Under the pieces are notes generated by a model, which saw only the letters and a program-made list of their open reading frames with translations, was not told the DNA's origin and made no database searches. From Planctomycetota bacterium (GTDB taxonomy: Bacteria > Planctomycetota > Phycisphaerae > WQYP01), in the NCBI GenBank assembly GCA_021780285.1, contig JAJXZA010000084.1, positions 1 through 14,005 of the forward strand: a DNA stretch of 14,005 bases. The letters run 5' to 3'. Of the stretch, positions 7,110 to 12,789 are shown piece after piece; within the stretch, counting starts at the first letter, position 1, and each line of letters opens with the position of its first letter. The position numbers and the translations under genes were made by a program.

Positions 7110-8183
7110 TCAACATTTGAATATCCGCCGGTTTGTAATGGTATTGCAAGCCATTTTCCAAAGTGGTAAGTCAAAAAATGCGCTTGCCGCGCCATACGCA
7201 GCTTCCCAACCCGTGAGCCGACGGGAAAATATCATATACAATGGCTCCCACCGCTGCGGCCTTAACCGCGATCGAAACGCCTCCAAGCCGGCAAAGTTGT
7301 ACCACTGCGAGCCAAAGCGCCGCGCGAGCCGTTGGGCCATCCCAAGCCACGAAGCCTCCATCGGGGCCTTGGGGGCATTGGTGCTCAGCGCCACCAGCCC
7401 TAATGAAACGAATTGTGTACCCAGCCTGTGGAGCCTGCACATCATGGCGTCTATCAGCAACTCGGACGTGCCATTCGGAGCATCGGGCGTTCGCACAATT
7501 TGATCTATTAAATAGCCCCTGACTTGCGGAATGGGGCAGGCGGTAATGTAAGCCACCATTTGCCCGTGCTGGAGGCCTGCCAAAATAACTTGTTGCTCAT
7601 CAGCAACAAAAGGCGGACGAACATCCGCCAGAAAACCCAAAGGCGGCATGGCTCGACTCGCCACCCAGCGGGCCAATGTTCGTCGCATGCTATCTCTGGC
7701 CGTTGCCGCACCGGCGGCTATTTCGACTATGGCAATTCCTTTATTTGTCGCCCGCCGTAACTGTTTACGAAGGCCGGCGCTTTGCTCCATACACGCATTC
7801 CAGTAAGACGGTTCCCAAATTGGTTCAGCACCCAATACAATTGAAGAATAACGATGGAGCGGCCTCGCCTCGGCCTTCTCTACACCAAAATAAATAACCT
7901 CCAAGCCTTGTCGCCTGGCCCAAAGTTCAAATTCAAAGAGCACCTCTCGATATTCCTTCCGGCTGCAGGCTGGCTCGCCCCCGCACACCAGGTAACGACC
8001 TCGCTTCTTGTAACCGATGACGGCGCAGGTTTTTCTCGAAAACCAGTATTCAAATCCGGCCTGCAATATGCGGCAGCAAAAACTGCCGGAACCATAACGC
8101 AGCACTATCTCGCGGGCGTGTTGCATAGCCGGCGTCGGTGGATAAGACGCGATTGTTTGAAGTGAATATCGGGGCGGTTGCAC
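7110..8183 (-). CDS. DUF2156 protein, lysyl-PG-synthase (MprF) C-domain-like aminoacyltransferase
   Basis: Related to the C-terminal tandem-GNAT domain of MprF/LysX enzymes, which transfer an aminoacyl group from aminoacyl-tRNA to a lipid. The 357 residues show CAVIGYKKRGRYLVCGGEP (53-71), LRKQLRRATNKGI (138-150), a LARWVASR helix (170-177), APNGTSELLIDAMM (235-248) and a basic end FRSRLRPQRWEPLYMIFS (303-320), the usual order of conserved blocks in DUF2156. No transmembrane flippase domain is attached, so it is a soluble, stand-alone form. Start: GTG 8183 with AGGA 8 bases ahead; ATG at residue 20 has no ribosome site. It lies 95 bases downstream of the degenerate pstB-like gene on the same strand and upstream of tRNA-Gly. 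The amino acid donor and acceptor cannot be told; a lipid or peptide-like acceptor is inference. Confidence 0.82.
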   Translation of the reverse strand: MQPPRYSLQTIASYPPTPAMQHAREIVLRYGSGSFCCRILQAGFEYWFSRKTCAVIGYKKRGRYLVCGGEPACSRKEYREVLFEFELWARRQGLEVIYFGVEKAEARPLHRYSSIVLGAEPIWEPSYWNACMEQSAGLRKQLRRATNKGIAIVEIAAGAATARDSMRRTLARWVASRAMPPLGFLADVRPPFVADEQQVILAGLQHGQMVAYITACPIPQVRGYLIDQIVRTPDAPNGTSELLIDAMMCRLHRLGTQFVSLGLVALSTNAPKAPMEASWLGMAQRLARRFGSQWYNFAGLEAFRSRLRPQRWEPLYMIFSRRLTGWEAAYGAASAFFDLPLWKMACNTITNRRIFKC

Positions 8184-8278
8184 GATAAGGGTCCTGTTGT
8201 GGGCATGCCATAGCCCTTCAAATGAGACTGTTTAACGCGACCCAGGGAGGTTGCGGTTCGTCGCGATGCCTCAAATAC

Positions 8279-9079
8279 TCACGCATAGCGACCGGTTACA
8301 TAAGCCTCGGTCTGCGGGTTAGCGGGACAGGTCAAAATTTGGTCTGTTGGGCCGGCTTCAACCAGCTTGCCCTGCCAAAAAAATGCCGTGAAATCAGCCA
8401 GATGCGAAGCCTGCTGCGGTGTTTGAGCCGTCAGGAGTGTTGGATAATCCTGCGCAAGATCACAAATAATGTCTTCAATATGGCTCACTGATGGAAAATC
8501 CATGTCGGCGGTTGGTTCGTCATAAAGAAGCATATCCGGCCTGTTTGCCAGCACGCGGGCTATGCACAAACGCTGCCGCCACTCCAAGCTTAAATCGGCC
8601 GCCGGAGCCGATAGCCTTTCGGCAACATGGCTCCATAGCCCCACTCGCTGCAGACTTTGCTCCACAACCGCCGCCAGATCGCCGCGGGATGTCACGCCCT
8701 GCAACCGGGCCGACATGGCAACATTGTCAAAGATGCTGCTGACCGGCAACATCGGCTTGCTGAACACCATGCCAACGCGCCGCCGCAGTTCACGCAGTTC
8801 CACGCCATCGGAGTAGACTTCCTGTCCCAAAACCTTGAGCGAACCACTTGTTTGCACCGGACCATCCAGCTCAAGCAAGCGATTAATGCATCGCAAAAAC
8901 GCGCTCTTACCCGATGCGCTCGGACCAATAATAGCCGTTACGCCGGTTCGTGGTACGTCAAGTGTAATATCCTGCAGGATCACGCCATGATGATCGCGAA
9001 CAGAAAAATTCAGCGCGCTTACCGCGAAGGCACCTTCAGCATGCTTGGTTGTTGTGCCTTGGTTCCGCAACTCATCCAT
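8279..9079 (-). CDS. Degenerate PstB-family ABC ATPase paralogue
   Basis: Clearly PstB-derived: the end TDQIL...NPQTEAYVTGRYA and the internal GLWSHV, RLCIAR and LADFTAFFWQGKLVE segments align without gaps to the pstB product at 6055-6897. Nucleotide-binding parts remain: Walker A GPSASGKS (52-59) and Walker B MLLYDEP (183-189) with the catalytic Glu. Three coupling elements are changed: the Q-loop Gln is Ser (S107, MVFSKPM), LSGGQ is LSLEW (163-167), and the H-switch His is Gln (Q219, TAQTP). I checked these codons in the nucleotide sequence. The 266-residue frame is otherwise intact, so this is a diverged functional paralogue rather than a decayed gene. ATP binding is likely; normal transport-coupled hydrolysis is doubtful. 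ATG 9079 has GGAG upstream. It is followed by the DUF2156 gene after 95 bases, probably as one transcript. Confidence 0.88.
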   Translation of the reverse strand: MDELRNQGTTTKHAEGAFAVSALNFSVRDHHGVILQDITLDVPRTGVTAIIGPSASGKSAFLRCINRLLELDGPVQTSGSLKVLGQEVYSDGVELRELRRRVGMVFSKPMLPVSSIFDNVAMSARLQGVTSRGDLAAVVEQSLQRVGLWSHVAERLSAPAADLSLEWRQRLCIARVLANRPDMLLYDEPTADMDFPSVSHIEDIICDLAQDYPTLLTAQTPQQASHLADFTAFFWQGKLVEAGPTDQILTCPANPQTEAYVTGRYA

Positions 9080-9131
9080 GGGGCAATACTCCGCTTTCTT
9101 CTTTTAGTACTCTACCCGCTTTTAAAAGTTT

Positions 9132-9137
9132 ATTATA
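9132..9137 (-). promoter_or_regulatory. Candidate -10 element for the pstB-like/DUF2156 operon
   Basis: A perfect TATAAT on the minus strand lies 52 bases before the ATG at 9079. The -35 at 17 bases (GGAGCA) is poor, so activator dependence or a different start is possible. Confidence 0.35.
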
Positions 9138-9391
9138 GCGGCAAAATTCCAAAATGCTCCGTTAATTATGAAGGTTTAGCTAAGATTTTCTCCCATCAAG
9201 CTTTTGAAGGTCACGCTTTTGCCACCCGGTGCCAGACCACATACAACACCATTAAAGTATCTGCCCGCAACCCGGCGCCCCCGCTGTGCCGCAGGCTCTG
9301 TTCCACGATATTGCGTCTTGGCCAGGTTTGATGGGAGACCCGGCGGCGGCTGGTGTCTGGAAAGGTGTGAGTCGAGTACGGAGGGCGTCTG
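9138..9391. other. Noncoding stretch with a spaced inverted repeat
   Basis: No convincing gene lies between the pstB-like promoter and the toxin gene. The only open frames are Pro/Arg-rich and have no ribosome site. A perfect 11-base inverted repeat, TCTCCCATCAA (9189-9199) and TTGATGGGAGA (9328-9338), encloses 128 bases. Four further inner pairs are possible if G-T pairs are allowed, so an RNA from this region could close into one long domain. No flanking target duplication is visible, so a small transposable element is not supported. Confidence 0.3.
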
Positions 9392-9470
9392 TCCTGATAC
9401 GGGTTGGCGCATTGGGCGCTAAGCGGGTCGGCCCTCCAGGCAAGCCCGGAGCGATGTGCGGGTATGGCGG
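9392..9470. repeat. Dispersed direct repeat, copy A, with REP-like palindrome
   Basis: Shares CGGGTTGGCGC (9400-9410), a GGCAAGCCCGGAG block (9438-9450) and TATGGCGG (9463-9470) in the same order and nearly the same spacing with copy B at 10376-10457. The palindrome core is imperfect here (CTCCAGGC / GCCCGGAG). The shared part ends exactly where the toxin stop codon (9471-9473) begins. Confidence 0.65.
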
Positions 9471-9878
9471 CTAACGTACGAGGAGACGTTTGGAGAACCT
9501 CCGCATCCAGATCGTGGCGGCAGATTTATTCAAAGTGCCATCGGCTACGCCAAGGCCCAAAGCAATCAATTCATGATTGGTTGTTTTTAGTGTATGGTCG
9601 TTTATCTTTAGAAATGCAATAGCCGCGATGACGGCTGCCCGCTTATTGCCATCAAAAAAGGCATGTGCCTGACAGATGTGAAAAAGGTAAGCCGCCGCCA
9701 TCGCGGGATTCCCCCGGTGCAGGTATCGTCCGCCCACGGCCGCTTGGGGCATCATTACCGCGGATTCAAGAAGCCCGCGATTCCGCAGTCCGGCCATGCC
9801 GCCCTCGTGCGCAATGGTATTGGCATGAAAATAGATCACATCCTCGATCGTCAAAAATACGATGGTGGAGCGGTTCAT
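9471..9878 (-). CDS. Doc/Fic-family toxin (death-on-curing type)
   Basis: The 135 residues carry the Fic-fold Doc motif HAFFDGNKR (72-80: H72, F74, D76, N78, K79, R80), preceded by the usual opening FLTIEDVIYFHA and RGLLESAVMMPQAAVGG, and AAAYLFHICQ. Doc toxins phosphorylate elongation factor Tu and stop translation. The K79 in place of the Gly of classical AMPylating Fic motifs fits the Doc kinase type. The start ATG overlaps the antitoxin stop by four bases (ATGA), so it is translationally coupled to the antitoxin and has only a weak ribosome site of its own. The C-terminal codons abut repeat copy A. Length is normal for the family, with no sign of truncation. Confidence 0.92.
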   Translation of the reverse strand: MNRSTIVFLTIEDVIYFHANTIAHEGGMAGLRNRGLLESAVMMPQAAVGGRYLHRGNPAMAAAYLFHICQAHAFFDGNKRAAVIAAIAFLKINDHTLKTTNHELIALGLGVADGTLNKSAATIWMRRFSKRLLVR

Positions 9879-10108
9879 TTGGCCAGCTCAGTTAATGCGC
9901 CGCCGTATTCGGCGCGAATTTCTTTCATGATCTTATCCGCCCGACGTTTGCCGATACCGGCCCTGACGGGTGTCAGGATCAGTCGCGGACCATCAACGAC
10001 AACCATCATTTGGTCCCCGACATGCAAGCCCATCAGATCCAGCAGGCTCTTATCCAAAGGCAATGCAGTGCCATTACCGACTTTACGAATTGTTTTGATC
10101 AATGCCAT
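9875..10108 (-). CDS. AbrB/MazE-type antitoxin of the Doc toxin
   Basis: A 77-residue swapped-hairpin DNA-binding protein: IKTIRKVGNGTALPL (4-18), then LLDLMGLHVGDQMMVVVDGPRLILTPV, is the SpoVT/AbrB fold of MazE-like antitoxins. The C-terminal tail (KRRADKIMKEIRAEYGGALTELAK) would bind and block the toxin. Start: ATG 10108 has AGGAG seven bases ahead and sits about 33 bases from a good promoter. A frame open to 10315 would run through that promoter and is rejected. Most phd-doc pairs use a Phd-type antitoxin; AbrB-type partners for Doc toxins also occur. It is expected to repress its own promoter through the repeats at 10143-10163. Confidence 0.92.
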   Translation of the reverse strand: MALIKTIRKVGNGTALPLDKSLLDLMGLHVGDQMMVVVDGPRLILTPVRAGIGKRRADKIMKEIRAEYGGALTELAK

Positions 10109-10142
10109 GATGTGACTCCTGTTTTCGCAGCGGCACACTGGG

Positions 10143-10176
10143 ATTACATTGTAATTACATTGTCCGGCAAGATCAA
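10143..10176 (-). promoter_or_regulatory. Toxin-antitoxin promoter with tandem operator
   Basis: On the minus strand TTGATC (10176-10171), a 17-base spacer and TACAAT (10153-10148) make a good sigma70-type promoter. On the plus strand ATTACATTGT occurs twice in tandem (10143-10152 and 10154-10163), an 11-base period covering the -10 and part of the spacer. The overlap also forms the palindrome ATTAC-N3-GTAAT (10143-10155). This layout is what an autoregulating AbrB-type antitoxin would use. Confidence 0.7.
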
Positions 10177-10233
10177 CCTGTTTTTGAGTCGCGCCGGTCG
10201 CGGGCGCGGCAATTTTCCGGGCGGCCCGGGACC

Positions 10234-10252
10234 ATGCCGATTTTATCGGCAT
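10234..10252. repeat. Perfect hairpin upstream of the toxin-antitoxin operon
   Basis: ATGCCGAT-TTT-ATCGGCAT is a perfect 8-base stem with a 3-base loop. It lies about 60 bases upstream of the antitoxin -35. No T-run follows on either strand, so it is not a standard terminator. The surrounding bases 10177-10383 hold no gene I can support. Confidence 0.4.
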
Positions 10253-10375
10253 TCCCAATCGCTTTTGCCGGGTACGAGGCGCTGGCTGCCTGCCTTGTCG
10301 GGCCGATGCAGACAAGATGCCTGCGTTACCAGCGCAGCCGGCTGACCGCCCGGAAAAAAAGCCACGCCTGCTGCG

Positions 10376-10457
10376 TCCTTATGCGGGTTGGCGCTTTGGG
10401 ATTGATCGGGTGATGGCCTCCGGGCAAGCCCGGAGCTATTTGGGGCGGATATGGCGG
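10376..10457. repeat. Dispersed direct repeat, copy B, with REP-like palindrome
   Basis: Second copy of the repeat at 9392-9470, same orientation, with CGGGTTGGCGC at 10384-10394, the perfect palindrome CTCCGGGCAAGCCCGGAG at 10418-10435 and TATGGCGG at 10450-10457. A run of eight T follows at 10461-10468, too far from the stem to make a terminator. Together copies A and B bracket the toxin-antitoxin pair. Confidence 0.65.
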
Positions 10458-10532
10458 ACGGTTTTTTTTGCGGAAAACCTGACGTGAGAGACCCGCTGCA
10501 GAGGAGGTGGGCGCAACCGTTACGCGGTACGG

Positions 10533-10538
10533 TATACT
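10533..10538 (+). promoter_or_regulatory. Candidate -10 element for cinA
   Basis: TATACT lies 24 bases before the cinA ATG, the same hexamer as the -10 candidates for the peptidase operon and the bamD-like gene. No good -35 is visible at 16-18 bases. A short inverted repeat ACCGT/ACGGT (10516-10533) sits just upstream. Confidence 0.35.
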
Positions 10539-10562
10539 TGGGTTTTTAATGCTGGAGTACGC

Positions 10563-11819
10563 ATGTCGGCTATTGTAATATCCATAGGTGATGAACTGGT
10601 TTCAGGCCTTACAATCAACACCAACGCGGCGTGGCTTAGCCAGCAGCTTGCGAGCTGCGGCATCCGCACCCTCGAACATCTGACGGTTGGTGATGATGCC
10701 AGCGCCATCAGCATGACCATTCGCGCGGCCATGACTCGCTGTGATACATTAATCATCTCTGGCGGGCTAGGCCCCACCGAGGACGACCTCACCCGAGCGG
10801 CCCTGGCCGCAGCCTTGAACGAGCCGCTGGTGGAGGATGCGGCTGCCCTTGGCGAGATTGAAGTATTCTTTCGAAGGCTTCAACGGCCTATGTCACCAAG
10901 CAACCGACTGCAGGCCCAGCGGCCTGCGAGCGCCAGATGCTTGGCGAATACATGCGGAACCGCGCCGGGTATGGCCCTGAGCCGCGGCAACACCGCTATT
11001 TTTGTGCTGCCCGGCGTACCACGCGAGATGAAAGCCATGTTCAGCCAGGGTGTGCTGCCGGCACTGGCGGCCGGGCAAACCGAACTTGTTGCAAGAACCA
11101 TACAACTGAATACCGCCGGCGTGGGAGAATCGGTGCTGGGGGAGCGCATCGCTGATTTTATGAGGCGCGGTGCCAAACCGCGCGTGGGCACCGCGGTACA
11201 CGATGGCATTGTTTCAATACGCGTATACGCCGAAGGCCGGCCGGCTGAAGTGGAAGCAACTCTCGAAAGAACGGCATTAGATATCGGCCAACGTTTGGGT
11301 GCATTGGTCTACTCGCGCGGCGAGGTACCGCTGGAGCAAACCTGCATCGAGGCGCTGCGCCTGGCGAAGCAAACGGTTGCAACCGCTGAAAGCTGCACGG
11401 GCGGCATGGTTGCTGCGCGCCTTACCAATATTCCCGGCAGCTCGGCATGGTTTAAACAAGGATGGGTTACCTACAGCAATGCCAGCAAGGTGCAGGAACT
11501 GGGTATTGATGAAGCAATTATTGCTGCCCATGGAGCAGTCAGTGATGAAACCGCCCGGGCGATGGCACAAGGGGCGCGGCTTAAAGCTGGGACCGACTGG
11601 GCTGCAGCCATTACCGGAATAGCCGGGCCCGATGGCGGCACGGCAGAAAAGCCCGTGGGCCTGGTGTACATTGCAATTGCGGGGCCTGGCGGCACACAAG
11701 TGTATCGCTATAACTTTGTCGGGGGCCGCGCTGATGTACGCCTGCGGGCAACGGTATCGGCGCTTAACCTGCTGCGGCTGCATGTGGTTGGTGCGGATGT
11801 GCGCGCGGTGCTTGGATAA
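10563..11819 (+). CDS. cinA: CinA: NMN deamidase / competence-damage inducible protein
   Basis: A two-domain protein of 418 residues, full length for the family. Residues 1-170 form the molybdopterin-binding-like (COG1058) domain, with GDEL (9-12), TNAAWLSQQL and the loop SGGLGPTEDDLTR (66-78), and FVLPGVPREM (147-156). This domain has ADP-ribose pyrophosphatase activity in some homologues. Residues about 258-415 form the CinA/PncC domain, with ESCTGGMVAARLT (276-288), GWVTYSN (300-306) and ITGIAGPDGG (350-359), which deamidates nicotinamide mononucleotide in the pyridine-nucleotide cycle. ATG 10563 has GGAG five bases upstream. It is monocistronic as far as can be seen and converges on marR. 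It marks a return to housekeeping content after the toxin-antitoxin region. Confidence 0.96.
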   Translation: MSAIVISIGDELVSGLTINTNAAWLSQQLASCGIRTLEHLTVGDDASAISMTIRAAMTRCDTLIISGGLGPTEDDLTRAALAAALNEPLVEDAAALGEIEVFFRRLQRPMSPSNRLQAQRPASARCLANTCGTAPGMALSRGNTAIFVLPGVPREMKAMFSQGVLPALAAGQTELVARTIQLNTAGVGESVLGERIADFMRRGAKPRVGTAVHDGIVSIRVYAEGRPAEVEATLERTALDIGQRLGALVYSRGEVPLEQTCIEALRLAKQTVATAESCTGGMVAARLTNIPGSSAWFKQGWVTYSNASKVQELGIDEAIIAAHGAVSDETARAMAQGARLKAGTDWAAAITGIAGPDGGTAEKPVGLVYIAIAGPGGTQVYRYNFVGGRADVRLRATVSALNLLRLHVVGADVRAVLG

Positions 11820-11900
11820 TTGAGAATGCGGGTGGTTGCTGCACAGCTATTTACCGGATGGTGTGGGCAAATTTTACGCATTTGCTTGCGCTCGGGCATC

Positions 11901-11962
11901 GCCGGGTGGCACCCGGCGGTTACGCGCGGCGTGCACGCGCATTGCCGCCAGCTATTTGCGGC
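11901..11962. repeat. Cluster of hairpins between convergent genes
   Basis: Three stems follow one another: GCCGGGTGGCACCCGGC (11901-11917), a perfect palindrome GCGTGCACGC (11929-11938) flanked by GCGC arms, and GCCGC/GCGGC (11944-11962), the last overlapping the marR 3' end. No T-run follows on either strand, so this may slow or stop convergent transcription without being a classical terminator, or be a REP-like element. Confidence 0.4.
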
Positions 11963-12494
11963 GATGAGCGAGCGATTTTTGGCGGGGTTTATTTTGCTTC
12001 GGTAGAAGGTCACGCGCGAGTTTGGCGAGGGTTTGCTTTTTATCAGAGCCAAGCGGCTGCGTTAAAGAGGCCACCAAACGGTAATACCCCGGCAAAATCG
12101 TCTTGACCAACTGAAGTCCGCGCGGCGTAAGCTCGATGGTGTGCACGCGGCGATCTTCGCGCGAACGAACGCGCTGAACCAACCCGCTGTGCTGCAGGCC
12201 TATCAAAAGACCCGTCATGGTGGCGCGTGTAACGCCGCACATATCCGCCAACTGTGACGGACGGATGCCCTTGTTTTCGCGCCACCATAATGTGGCGAGC
12301 ACCGAAAACTTGCCGCGGCTTATGCCTTTGCGGGCAAAGCTGCGTTCAACGGTGAGCACCCACCCATTGACCAGATGCAGGAGTACGAGATAGCACTCAA
12401 TGGCATCAGGCTGAGCCTGCGGATATAGCTCGGCCAGCCGCAGCAGACATTCGTACTTTGGCAGATCCTTAAGATATATAAGGGGACGTTCCAT
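11952..12494 (-). CDS. MarR-family transcriptional regulator
   Basis: A dimeric winged-helix regulator of 180 residues. Helices at about 28-57 precede the DNA-binding part: GISRGKFSVLATLW (57-70), RPSQLADMCGVTRATMTGLLIGLQHSGLVQRV (78-109) as helix-turn-helix, and the wing SREDRRVHTIELTPRG (111-126) with the conserved D-R-R. A Lys/Arg-rich tail (about 165-180) is longer than usual. ATG 12494 has no clear ribosome site, but the protein start looks natural and no better start exists. It is divergent from the ResB-like gene, with a 21-base near-palindrome at 12523-12543 only 29 bases upstream, so self-repression and control of the neighbour are plausible. The ligand cannot be guessed. Confidence 0.9.
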   Translation of the reverse strand: MERPLIYLKDLPKYECLLRLAELYPQAQPDAIECYLVLLHLVNGWVLTVERSFARKGISRGKFSVLATLWWRENKGIRPSQLADMCGVTRATMTGLLIGLQHSGLVQRVRSREDRRVHTIELTPRGLQLVKTILPGYYRLVASLTQPLGSDKKQTLAKLARDLLPKQNKPRQKSLAHRRK

Positions 12495-12522
12495 GCTGCG
12501 ATGGTATGGTGGTTGTGCTTTG

Positions 12523-12543
12523 GCAGCAAGACGGTCTGGCTGC
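12523..12543. promoter_or_regulatory. Candidate MarR operator
   Basis: A 21-base near-perfect palindrome centred on 12533: outer arms GCAGC (12523-12527) and GCTGC (12539-12543), inner arms AGAC/GTCT partly paired, with a single mismatch. It lies just upstream of the marR start codon. MarR proteins bind palindromes of this size; binding here is inferred from position only. Confidence 0.4.
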
Positions 12544-12637
12544 TGCAGGCAGGGGAATGCAAAAGGCGAACATGCTCCCCCCGTTTACACGTATAAGAAT
12601 CCATAGGACTCGCCAAGAAGTTTAACGTCTTTGCGAA

Positions 12638-12667
12638 TGTAAGCAAAAACGCAGGAATTTTCTTACA
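12638..12667. promoter_or_regulatory. Inverted repeat in the marR-resB divergent region
   Basis: TGTAAGCAAAA (12638-12648) and TTTTCTTACA (12658-12667) form an inverted repeat with one extra C in the first arm. It lies roughly midway between the two divergent starts (12494 and 12790) and could be a second regulator site. Nothing else in 12495-12789 looks coding. Confidence 0.3.
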
Positions 12668-12691
12668 AAATGGCCGGCCGCGCTTAACAGG

Positions 12692-12720
12692 CAGACACCA
12701 AGCGGTAATGTTTGTACACT
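12692..12720 (+). promoter_or_regulatory. Weak candidate promoter of the ResB-like gene
   Basis: CAGACA (12692-12697) and TACACT (12715-12720), 17 bases apart, each match the sigma70 consensus at 4 of 6 positions and would give a leader of about 60 bases. Confidence 0.22.
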
Positions 12721-12789
12721 ATGCCCTTTGGCAAACCGGAGCGTAGCCTGCGACCCTCGCTCCCTAAGATGGAAACGACATAACACTCA

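Noticed and set aside
9189..9338. Miniature transposable element defined by the 11-base inverted repeat
   Set aside because: No target-site duplication flanks the repeats and no second copy is present in the window.
9176..9412. Open frame on the minus strand in the gap before the pstB-like gene
   Set aside because: Composition is Pro/Arg/Gly-rich like random GC-rich sequence, no ribosome site is present, and the frame overlaps the repeat and the inverted-repeat region.
9225..9420. Fragments reminiscent of a cobalamin riboswitch (CCGGCGCCCCCGC-like block, later GAGTCGAGTACGG)
   Set aside because: The conserved 5' elements of the B12 aptamer (an AGGGAA block before the CCGG stem) are missing, the blocks are not in proper order, and the plus strand has no gene following that it could control.
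10109..10315. N-terminal extension of the antitoxin to a start at 10315
   Set aside because: The extension would include the antitoxin promoter and operator repeats. The internal ATG 10108 has AGGAG at ideal spacing and begins exactly at the AbrB-fold domain.
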